This document shows positions 32,836 to 42,399 of a stretch of DNA of 64,000 nt, in pieces. Positions within the stretch are counted from its first letter, which is position 1, and the number at the start of each line of letters is the position of its first letter. Position numbers and translations under genes: made by a program. Below the pieces are notes generated by a model. That model made no database searches. It worked only from the letters and a program-made list of their open reading frames with translations, and was not told the DNA's origin. The stretch comes from Welwitschia mirabilis (taxonomy: Eukaryota > Gnetophyta > Gnetopsida > Welwitschiales), in the NCBI GenBank assembly GCA_051453625.1, contig JBOZIK010000001.1, positions 134,718,093 to 134,782,092 on the forward strand. The letters run 5' to 3'.

Positions 32836-33416
32836 AATGGGGGGCTATGTTGTAAGCCAAATTTTCCATATTTAACATCATGTTTGGAGTTTATTATTAG
32901 GTATTTTTATAATTTTGATGCCAAATTAATCACTTTTAATGTTAAAGACCAAATATAAAGAATTAATAATTATTTGGATGAATGCTTAATAGGGTGCTAG
33001 AAATTTTAAAATTTTAAAATGATTACCTTTGAAATGAATTTGTTTATTAGAAATATCTATTTTATAAAAATGAAACCATTATTTTGAATTTAATTCATAT
33101 CTTTCTGATAATGTTTAATTAGAATATCTTTTTCATATGCTAAAATGCATTGAACTTGATGATTAATAATGTAAGATTCATTATACTTAAGCATTATGTT
33201 TTATATCTTTTTCAATTTCTGTTCCTCTTTTATTATCATGGAAAATAAATGATTAATGTGGGGCTATGTTGTGATCCAAATTGGCCATATTTAACATTGT
33301 GTTTGGAGTGTATTTTTAGGTCTTTTTTACAAGTTTAAATCTCAAAATCACTATTTTTGATATTAAATACCAAAGATAAAAGTTTTAATAATTATTTGGA
33401 TCAAAATGGAGTAATC
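32549..33416 (+). repeat. Tandem duplication of PPT and LTR start (about 419 bp)
   Basis: The end of the 3' UTR, the polypurine tract and about 135 bp of the LTR occur twice: LTR starts at 32848 (TGTTGTAAGCC) and at 33267 (TGTTGTGATCC), offset 419 bp. Both copies contain ATATCTTTTTCATATGCTAA, AATGTAAGATTC, a G-rich tract and GGCTATGTTGT. The first LTR copy stops at GGATGAA (about 32982) and passes into the second 3' UTR copy. Confidence 0.85.
32836..32847 (+). other. Polypurine tract, first copy
   Basis: AATGGGGGGCTA immediately before the LTR start TGTTGT at 32848. The second copy is AATGTGGGGCTA at 33255-33266. The tract primes plus-strand synthesis in LTR elements. Confidence 0.8.
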
Positions 33417-33434
33417 ATGAAGCATTTGATAAAG

Positions 33435-33572
33435 ACATGTAATAATGATATGTGGTAGTAACATGTGGAAATGACATGTGATAGTAACATGGCAATGACA
33501 TGTGGCAGTGACATGTGATAGTGAAATTGTAATGACATGTGGCAATGACATGTGATAGTAATATGGTGATGA
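33435..33572 (+). repeat. 13-bp minisatellite in LTR-C U3
   Basis: About ten units of ACATGTGGYARTG, more eroded than in LTR-A (units such as ATATGTGGTAGTA and ACATGTGATAGTA). It yields three overlapping spurious minus-strand frames because the period is 13. Confidence 0.88.
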
Positions 33573-33659
33573 TATTGAATATACATGATAACAGTATCAT
33601 CTCATAAAGGCATCATGATCCAAATGCCAAGTGTTGGACTCATCATGATAAATTCCACA

Positions 33660-33910
33660 TCATTAAGAAGACATTTCACGTCAGCATGAAAATATTACAT
33701 CAAAAATACATTCACATAATCAAGAAGATGTTACACCAAGAACATGTTACATTAAGAAGACATGTGAAAGAAGACATTAAACCATGAAGACATTACATTA
33801 AGAATACATTACACAAAAAATGCATTACATCAAAAAGATATTGCACCAAATAGACATTAATGAATAAGACATTTTATCAAGAAGACATGTAGAAGAAGAC
33901 ATTACACAAA
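33660..33910 (+). repeat. Second U3 array in LTR-C
   Basis: About fourteen irregular units of ATCAAGAAGACATTAC type, more than in LTR-A (about ten), showing that array length differs between copies. Confidence 0.75.
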
Positions 33911-33988
33911 TTAAACATTATAGAATTAGTGATATGATTACTTTTGATCTATTACTACTCCTTAGTAATGTGAATAGTCAATTCAAAT

Positions 33989-33997
33989 CTATAAATA
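33989..33997 (+). promoter_or_regulatory. TATA box of LTR-C
   Basis: CTATAAATA followed by CCCACCTTAGG. The same position in LTR-D (reverse strand) reads CGATAAATAACCACCTTAG. Confidence 0.7.
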
Positions 33998-35889
33998 CCC
34001 ACCTTAGGTTCCCCATTTACTTATCTTTATGCATTAAAATCACTTGTAAGATTAGAGCATTTTGGGCAAGGGATTCTTCCTAGTTATAAAGAAATATTTT
34101 TCTTAGTATTGGGTCATGTATCCTTCATTAAGAAGCTTTTCCTTTGTACATGGATGTGGCAACACTGTGATTAATAAAGATCATTTTATTTCTTTCAAAT
34201 CTATCTCTTATGTTCTTCATATGTTATGTTGGAATCAAGTTTAACTATGATTTTTGATATAGTGTATGAGGATCAACTTGGATGATAATAAGTTGATAAA
34301 CTTGATTAATAATTGCATTTAGGATGGATTTCATCTTTACATTTTTTTCACTCCATTACATTCATCATTATATTTTCATTTCATTTATCATTTTTCAATT
34401 AGAATAAAATAACATTTCAATTTCTTTCTAATTGAATATTTCAAATGTACTTCTAAATTTCTCTTTAGAGTATGACATTTAAGATGACTTCCTATACTAG
34501 TGTGTTTTATGTATTCTAGATACTAGAATTATAGGTTATTATTGAAGATTATTGATAGAAGAAGAAAAGAATACCATTCTTATCACAATAATAATACTAT
34601 GAGTGAGAAAGTGAATTTACATTTTCTTAAAATGTAATTAAAAAAATTTGATTTCTTAGAATAACTATTAAAAACTTACTATACCTTTAGTATCTTTATA
34701 TTATATTTAATGGTGATTAAAGATGATAGTTTGTCATTATTCCTTTTTCTTCTTGTTTCAGAAGTTTTGGGAAGAATAACTAATAAGGACTAAAGATATA
34801 AATTTTCAGTCCATATTAAAGTTACATAAGGTATTTATAATTTAAGCCATGTTGAACATGTAGCTAATATTATTATATTTTATAAAATAAAAATAAAGAA
34901 CATTAAGATAATTTAAGATATTGTACAACTTTTTTCCAAAATTTCTGAATTAAGTTATAATATTCAAAAAATTGTGTCTTGCACTTTAAACATGGTTAGA
35001 GGAAACAATTATGAAATGTAAGAAATTCCAAATTGTGGAATTAATATCTTACCTAGAAAATGTATACATGCTCTATTTTAGGAAAGAGAGTGAAGAAATA
35101 ATTATGGAGTAATATTCTTGATAAGCTAACCAAAAAAAATAAGCAAGGAATTAAGGACCTCAATAGAAGTCTAGTAAGAGGATCTCAACTTATTTAATGT
35201 TATCTTTAATCTTTATTAATTTGTTTAATACTTTACCTCTAAGCTTTGAAACAAGTCATTAAGAACATTAAAAATCTAGAAACAAATTTTTTTATGAAAA
35301 AGAAATGATGGTGAGAAATGTATTTGGTTAAAAAATTTAGACTCATTATGTAAAACATGGAATTAAATATGATTTTAATTATAAAATACTTCATAAATGT
35401 TTTTCCTCTCAATAAAGAATTTAAAAATCTACTTTTATGGTGGTAGTGCACCACTAGAAATAAGGGTGTTAGCTCTCCAAACTAGGAGTTCTATAATATG
35501 CAAGGTAGTCTTACTTTTAATTTATTCCTTTAGTTTTCAAGAAATTATGGTTATCAAAAAATAGAATGCTTCATCCTTTAAAAAACCCTATAATTATAAG
35601 GGATGAAGGAAAAATAAAGGTAGAATCATATTAGCATGATAAACCTTAGGTTATCCAACTCCTTCACTATGAAAAACTAGTTATGAATAATGGAATAATA
35701 AAATTAGAATATGTAAATAATAACATTAAGTTTCAAATATAATTTCTTTTTAGATTTTAAACCTATTTTTTGGTTATTAATAATTAAATTATAAAGGGAT
35801 CAAATAGGAGATTATTTACAAATGATAATTTACTTTATCATCCTTAAATAATGTAAGCTAGTAGCTTTAGATTGATTCCAATTTTCCTC

Positions 35890-36205
35890 CATCTAATTGC
35901 TTATTTGTCTAGAGGATTATTTCAAAGAGTATTGTAAGATTCAAAAGATTTGAAATTATCTTTCCCCTTATCATTTTTAATTTCCATGAATATCTAAATG
36001 CATATAATTTTTAAAATAGTCTCTTGATTTTTCTAAATCATTTTAAATTATAGAGCCTCCAATAATATGTAGACCTTTGAAGAATTTTTTAGAATGATAT
36101 ATATGTTTGGCCTTAAATACATCTTCCATTATCTATATTTAACTATTAAACTATTTAGCTAAAATATAAATATTTCATTATTAAAGTGTTTTGAGATCAC
36201 AACCA
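35890..36205 (-). pseudogene. LINE-2 post-RT segment
   Basis: Minus-strand translation: GGCDLKTL, VFKAKHIYHSKKFFKGLHII, GGSII, LEKSRDYFKNYMHLDIHGN. This matches GGLGxxxL, VLxAKYxxxxSFxxA, GSxIWxxxxxSRDxLxxGxxWxIGNG of plant LINEs, between RT and the zf-RVT region. Confidence 0.82.
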
Positions 36206-36939
36206 CCTTCATTGCATGGTTTACATATAAAATCCTGATTTATTAAATGAACGCCACTTTGACTCTTAATTCGTTTTCATAAAACATTTATTTATAGCTT
36301 TTTTATGTCCTTAATAACTATGTTTAAAGTCCAAAGATAAGAGATTAAGTAAATTCATAAAGCTTGAAGACAAGTTTAAAAGAGTTAAGATCTTTCTACA
36401 GGAAAGACAAATTTAACTTTCAATCTAACTAATCGTTTTATTATCCTATTAACAATGTTATATATGATTATTTCTTCATTTTTACTATGAAAATAGGAAT
36501 ATCTAAGTATTTTATGAGTAAGCTACCTATTGCACAACTCAAAGTTCTTTGTATTTATTGAATCTATCTTAATTTCATATTAAATTATAAAAGTTACACC
36601 TTTTGAAGAATGATAATTAAAATAGATTTTTTTAAAATGCTTCAAAAATATCTTAAATTGTTTACAAACTTTTTAATTATAATATACACATTGAATATGT
36701 GTAAAAGGAGGAATACCTATTATAACTTTAATTATCATTAAAGAATTATCTCTTTAAGCCTTATTAATCATTTCTTCTAAAACTTTATCTAATTAAAAAA
36801 ATGAAAATGAACAAATAATGTAAGTTATCTATTTATCAAATGTTATTTTCACTATTATAATATTCATACAATTAATTGTTTAACATATTGTAAAGATATA
36901 AGTATCCATCATTATTTTAAAAAAACATAAATTTTTAAT

Positions 36940-37330
36940 TAATCTTTTAAGAAAATACTATTTCCCTCCATCATAAGATTTTTTCATATCCAATTAAATT
37001 CCATATTAGGTTTTTTTACTTATTAATATAGTGTAAGATCTCATAAACCAAAACTATGTGATCTAAAATATGTCCTTCTTTTATAAATTTCCCTTGTAAA
37101 TGTAAAATCAAAACTAGAAGAATAATTTTAGATATTTTAGCAAGAACTTTTGATATTATTTTATAAGTCATGTTACTTACTCTTATTAGTCTAAATTTTA
37201 ATATATTATTAGTGTTTGGTTCTTATTTAAAATTAAAGTTATTCAACAATAAGGAATGTCCTTTAAAATTTATCTTAATTTTTAAAATTATTAAAAATAG
37301 AACTAAAATATAATAATTACTAATCTCCTA
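36940..37330 (-). pseudogene. LINE-2 reverse transcriptase remnant
   Basis: Minus-strand translation: KFRLIRVSNMTYKIISKVLA, KISKIILLVLILHLQGKFIK, EGHILDHIVLVYEILHYINK, all in one frame of about 60 codons without a stop. It matches plant L1 RT FRPISLCNVxYKIISKVLAxRLKxILPxLISxxQGAFIxGRxILDNIxLAxExLHxIxK. The catalytic FADD box is not recognisable. This half is missing from copy II. Confidence 0.92.
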
Positions 37331-38269
37331 ATACTATTTAAAAAATTAGTAGTAAAATAGTTTAGACCTAGAGAATTATTAAGGTTTATTTTAAATAAAT
37401 CTTGTTTGATTTTTTTCATAATAAGTTATTCTTTAAGAAATTATAATTTAACACCTTTCAGATGTCTATCTATAAGAGAAACAAACTTATTTAGGTTATG
37501 AAAATTTATTTATTTGAAATTCACTAAACAATGTTTTGTAGCATTTTACAATAATTCTTCCCATATTATTATTTTCATAAATGTGTTGATTTTATTCATC
37601 TTTAAGATAAGGAATCACACTATAGATTTTTGGCTTTGTAGATACATGTAAAAAGAGTTTATAATTTGTATCACTTATTTGATTCACTAATTTTTTTCCA
37701 TTTGAAGCTAATAAGATCATTATCATTTTTGTAAAAGATAAATATTCCAAAGTAATCTTTTTTCTTTATTCTCTGAATCATCTATTTATTTGTATTTTTA
37801 AATCTCTTCTTAAAATTGCTAAATCAAATCATCTTTTTTATTTTTTCCACAATTTAACATGTAAGACCTATATTAATATTTTATGTATTCCTTGATATTA
37901 ATTAACTTTTAAAATAATTAGTGTTTCTTTGAGTGCTTAGATTTACTCATTCACCATTCTTAACCTTTTTTCTTTCAACCAAAGAATTGAAACCAATCAT
38001 TCATTCATAAAAAATGTCAAACCCTATTTAAATTAGTATGAATTTAAAGAAGAATCAATCACTAATCTAATCTAATACAAATAATAGTTTAAATATAGGA
38101 ATCTAGAAAACTCAAAATCTTAAAAAACATTTGTAATTAATTTATCCAATGTTTTATGAATTAAATTCAAAACATATTTATATTACTTTCACTATATGTA
38201 TAATTTTATATTTATGTTTCTATAAAATTACACTTAGTACTTATACCTATTATAAATTTTTTTAAAAAT

Positions 38270-38520
38270 AAAATTAAACTTCTAACCCTTTTTAATATTG
38301 ATGAAGAATAGAATTGAAATCACCACTAATTAAAAATGCATTAGAAAATAGTAAAATATTTTGATAAAACAAATTTTAAAAATCTTTCATTTCTTGTATA
38401 GATGATGAGTAATAAACACTAGCTAAAGTTAATAAAAAAAAATTTCATTGAAACTAATTATTTTAAATATTTATTACATTTCAATGAAAAGAAATAATAA
38501 TCAAATATTACCTAATTTAC
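38270..38520 (-). pseudogene. LINE-2 endonuclease remnant, copy I
   Basis: Minus-strand LTLASVYYSSSIQEMKDF then NAFLISGDFNSILHQY and KG match the plant LINE endonuclease pattern VYxxxxxxxRxxLW, PWxxxGDFNxILxxxEKxGG. The GDFN motif is intact. The homologous copy II region is at about 54810-55000. Confidence 0.85.
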
Positions 38521-40859
38521 TAATTAATTGTAAAAAGGTAAATAATATTAAAACAGTTCTTATAAAGGCCTTTTTTTAATGATTGAAGTTAAGAATTTAA
38601 TGTCATAAATGAGCATAAAATAAAGAATCCTTTTTTTTTTAAATGAAACTATATTTCAAGGGTATCAATTATCAAGAGGTTTTTACATTTTCTTAGTTCC
38701 ACCTAAATATTATCATTGTGGCATAAAGACAATAATATTCTTTTCCTCCTTTTTGTTTCTTCTAATCATAACACCATAATCATTTCTTCTATTTTAATTT
38801 CTAATTATATCTTTGCATAATAAATATTTAAAAAACAATTAATAATCTTTTCTTTATTACTTTTTCCCTTCCCTTAAAGAATGTATGTTTTCTTACTCAT
38901 AATTTCTAGTAAGAGAAGTTAGGGCACATCTAAGTAAGTTAATAGAAGAATTTTACTAGGATCCATTATATCTAAAGTAATTAAATTGTTATCTTCTTCT
39001 GGATTTTCTGATTCTAGATCTATAATCCATTTTAAAATATATTTAGCTATTTTTTCTATTTGAAGATATAAAGATATTAAATATTCATTATATTTAGTAA
39101 TTAATATAGTCTTATTTTATTTTCATGAATATTTCTCTACATGTGGTATAATATTTTAAAGAATCACACTTCTTTTAAAGGCCATTTTATGAATAATCAA
39201 CATTACTTATAAAAGTTTTAGAGAAAAAACAAGGTTTTTACTTTTCATTGTAAGATTTGAGTTAAAGATATTTATTTTTTATAAAAATATTTTTATCTCT
39301 TACATTCATAGCTTCCTTTTTATTGATATATTATCAAGACTATCTGTATTCAAACGCTTTTATTTTAGAATCCATTTCTTTTCTAAAATAAATTTTATTC
39401 TTTAAATAAGTATATGACTTTCAATATCTCTTTGGCATGAAATGTAAAACTTTATACATTGATGACATAGATGAATGCTTCACTAAAAAGAATAAAAAGT
39501 ATTGCAAACATCTACAAAATAACTTTAAACATGAACTATTTTATGAAAAGGAAGTATCCTATTTTCAATATGTAAACTTGATAATTTGAATAAGCTATAA
39601 CTAAAAATAATTATAATTCATTTATAAAAATTGATCTAATAGAGAAAATATTTGAGATAAATTTTTAAAATCCCATATATCTAAAGATAAATTTTATGAG
39701 TATGTCCAAATTATTTTGCAAGTTTAAGATAAATAAAAATTTTAATCTTGTAAAATTGGCTTTTATAGTTAAAAGTTTCAAGAGTATAATATTCATACTT
39801 ATTGATTTTATAGAAGAAATGACTAAATTACATTTCACTTAGACATCAAAATGTTTAAACATTCCTAGAATGTTCAAAAATTTAGGTTTTAAAATTTAAT
39901 ACCTATAAAAGTTTGTAGACAACTCTATATGTTTGATAAAGATTCAAGTGATCAATGAAGAAATTTTAAATAATAAAATCATTTTTATTCTAGCATTTAA
40001 TTTTTGTCAAACATATAGTAACTACATTTTACCTTGATGATATGTGCTATAAAGGTTCTATAACAGTTGTAAAATACATTTCTAGATCTAGATATGTCTT
40101 GAAAGCCTCCATAATTAAAACTTTAACCTACTTCCTTGAATCTTCTTAGCTAAAATTGTTTTATAGTTACATATAGAAAATAGAATATCAATTCAACTAT
40201 TAAATTATAAATATTTAAATAATCCTCAAAACCTTTGTAAATTTTCACATATTATTAGAAAATTTATGATTTAGAATTATTTACAAAAATTGAAATATTG
40301 TATAAAAATTATATGAATTTAGATATCCATAACAATAAAAAATGGTAAAACAAAGATATTTTTCAAATATTACAATGATTATGATACTCTTTAATGTTAC
40401 TTAATAGAATTAAAAGTAATTAATGAAAAAATCAAACTAGTCCAAAACTATAGCTCTTTTCTTTCTAGAATGATTAGGTATATTTTTATTTCTAAATAAT
40501 TTTCAATATCCTGGTTGAATAATTATATATTAATTAATAGTTTTTCAAAATTAAGAATTATTTTCTATGCATTATTTTATTCATTATTCATGGATAAGAA
40601 AAGTTTTGTATTTTATTTTTAATTAAAAGTAAAATATAATTCTTTCAAATGATTTTGTATACATATCTAAATAATAACATTGGTTTAATAATGAATGAAA
40701 GGTAAAAATTATTTTTCATCATTTTATTTCATATGTATTATAACAACATTAGAGAGACATCAACTTAAGATTCTTTAGATATACTTAAACAAAAAAGAAA
40801 AACAAAAGAGAGGAAAAGAAAATAAAAGGAAAAAAAAGCCTCATATTCAACTAATTTAA

Positions 40860-41115
40860 CTCTAAAATGTAACATTCTTATTTACATATTTTAGTTTTAT
40901 TATTTATTTATTTTTTTCTTACTATTTTATGATTAAGAATAAAGTACTGGGCCTTTATCATGCTAAGATGATCCTACCTTTATTTATAAAGTAGTTCTTT
41001 AAGATCTAAGGGTTGTAAGTAAAAACATGATTGTTTTGCATCTAACATTAATCCTATTGTAGAGAGTTAATACTTCTCTTATTAGTGGTGTAATTAGTAT
41101 CATAGAATCAAACTT
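40860..41115 (-). repeat. Dispersed block related to the inverted-repeat flank
   Basis: Shares TTTACATATTTTAGTTTTAT, TTTATCATGCTAAGATGATCC and CTTATTAGTGGTG with the inner part of the 61.45-61.74 kb arm (TTTACATATTTTAATTTTAT, TTTATCATGCAAATATGATTCC, CTTATTTCTAGTGATG), and with copy II at 57260-57480. The repeat family is not identified. The purine runs next to it (40790-40835, 41140-41185) differ in length between copies. Confidence 0.6.
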
Positions 41116-41779
41116 TTAACTCATTCTCTTCCCTCAAAATAAAAAAAAAAAAAAAGGAAAAACGAAGAAGAATAAGAATAAAAAAACAAAGTGGGAAATT
41201 TTTTTTATTAGTATAATTTTATAACTTACTAATTTTATGATAGATTGTATATTTTATTTAACATGAGAAGAATAAAATAAATCATTAGTTAAAAATGTCT
41301 CCATTATTTATTTATATTCTTAATTTACTAGTACCCACATAAAAGCATATTTCAAACATTGAAATAAAAGAAGAATCATAATTAACTAGTTATTGCATTA
41401 TAAATAAATTTCTATTTCTAGCTAATTACATACAACAACCTAAGTTAATATAATAAAAAGTTACATATTTCTTATGATAATAATTATCTACAATTATTTA
41501 CTCAAGGAAAAATATCCAATTTTAAATCATAATCCTTTAGATCATCGCTTATACATCTGCAACTAGCTTATGATTTAGCTTTGTCTTATCATCTTTAAAT
41601 TTTTGCTTAAATTACAATTGGTTTTAACAGATGTCTTTTTCATAGCATTTCATTTTATGCCTTGATTTTTTAACTTATTATTTAAATTTTAATTGTAGTT
41701 TTCCACTAAATGATGTTTATTTTTATATAGCAATAATTTCTTATGGAATAAAATTATTTCTTATATATTTATTTTGTTT

Positions 41780-42145
41780 TTCTCCATTATTTTCTTCATT
41801 TTTTCATCTTTAAAATGATAGATAGATTTTCAACTAATTAGAGATACTTTTCAAATGTATGTGAGGTTCATGTAACGTCTTTGAGGAACTAAGAAGAACT
41901 TGAATCATGTAATTTATCATGTTCATGTCATAGACTTCATATTTGTTAGCTTTAATATTTTAATGAATCAAGTTTATCTCTAACATTAATTCATATATAA
42001 ATTCTTTGTTTCTTACTTTTAATTTATTATTATTTACTAACATCATCTGAAGGATGCTTTCATTTGATTTACCATAAAGTGTTTTAAGTTCGGTCCAAAT
42101 GGCTTTGGTAAAAGAACTGTATTGAATCATGTAGAATACATAGAT
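41780..42145 (-). pseudogene. Ty1/copia-type gag (UBN2-like) remnant, copy I
   Basis: Minus-strand translation: FTKAIWTELKTLYGKSNESI, LQMMLVNNNKLKVRNKEFIY, ELMLEINLIH, IKANKYEVYDMNMINYMIQV, LLSSSKTLHEPHI. This follows the plant copia gag/UBN2 pattern AxxIWxxLxxxYGxSNxxxLxxLxxxxxxLKMxxGxSVxExxxxxxxIxxxLxxxGxxxxxxxxxxxILxSLPxSY. About 110 codons with a single clear stop. No CCHC knuckle or copia pol was found nearby. Confidence 0.75.
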
Positions 42146-42254
42146 TTATATAATGCAAAAGTAAAATTTTAGTATAGCATAATTTTTCATTCATCGATGT
42201 TAAAATAAGTATTTCTCCCTTTCAAAACATGTGTTGGCATAATTTGAGAAAAGG

Positions 42255-42255
<1 letters not shown>

Positions 42256-42287
<32 letters not shown>
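42256..42287. repeat. (ATT)n microsatellite
   Basis: About ten ATT units in copy I. The homologous site in copy II (58712-58731) and copy III (60943-60962) has a short interrupted run (TTATTATCATTATTAGC), so the expansion happened only in copy I. Confidence 0.9.
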
Positions 42288-42288
<1 letters not shown>

Positions 42289-42399
42289 ATTTGATATCAT
42301 CATGTTCAAATTTATAGATAAAATTCTTTGAGATGTTATAAAAAATATGTATTCCTTGAATTGGTTCTAAATGTAAGTATTTATCAATTTATGATCTTT

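Larger units (their letters stand above)
23262..34531 (+). mobile_element. Ty3/gypsy element 2, near-complete, Athila/Tat-like
   Basis: Plus-strand order: LTR-B, PBS, a leader with a ten-unit tandem array, gag, protease, linker, RT, RNase H, integrase, a 1.6-kb 3' UTR, a polypurine tract, a duplicated PPT/LTR-start segment, and LTR-C. The layout is that of an autonomous plant Ty3 element of about 11 kb. All domains carry stops or frameshifts. LTR-B and LTR-C differ in U3 content (see findings), and the 3' LTR lacks the last part seen in LTR-B. No convincing target-site duplication could be read. Confidence 0.9.
33267..34531 (+). repeat. LTR-C, 3' LTR of element 2 (3'-truncated)
   Basis: Starts TGTTGTGATCC and matches LTR-A and reverse LTR-D throughout, including both U3 arrays, the TATA box at 33989, GGATGTGGCAACAC (34152) and TAGTGTGTTTTATG (34499). 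It stops inside TACTAGAATT, about 20 bp short of the end seen in LTR-B, and then runs into sequence that is also found after LTR-D. Confidence 0.85.
33115..35735 (+). repeat. Left arm of large inverted repeat
   Basis: Matches the reverse complement of 61449-64000. It includes the last part of a 3' UTR, PPT, full LTR-C, and 1.2 kb of non-LTR sequence after it, with shared blocks such as GGTTATTATT, TTTGATTTCTTAGAATAA, ATTTTAACATG-type blocks, CACTAGAAATAAGGGTGTTA (35451) and ATGATAAACCTT (35637). The non-LTR part has no recognised domain. The break is at about 35735, where LINE-2 begins on the minus strand. Confidence 0.85.
35740..40150 (-). mobile_element. LINE-2, fossil L1-type element, copy I (minus strand)
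   Basis: In minus-strand order: a possible ORF1 region (about 40150-39600, weak), endonuclease with SGDFNSILHQ (about 38330), RT with NMTYKIISKVLAK (about 37180) and a post-RT segment with VFKAKHIYHSKKFFKG (about 36100). The family is the plant L1 type, but the sequence differs from the LINE at 9-13 kb. Limits are approximate; the 5' end is not defined. It is followed on the plus-strand left by the inverted-repeat arm. Confidence 0.82.

Noticed and set aside
39600-40150. Weak minus-strand similarity to DUF4283 (ORF1 of LINE-2).
   Set aside because: Only loose spacing of hydrophobic and basic residues. No RPxLDxIR or LPN-type motif, so it was not listed as a domain.
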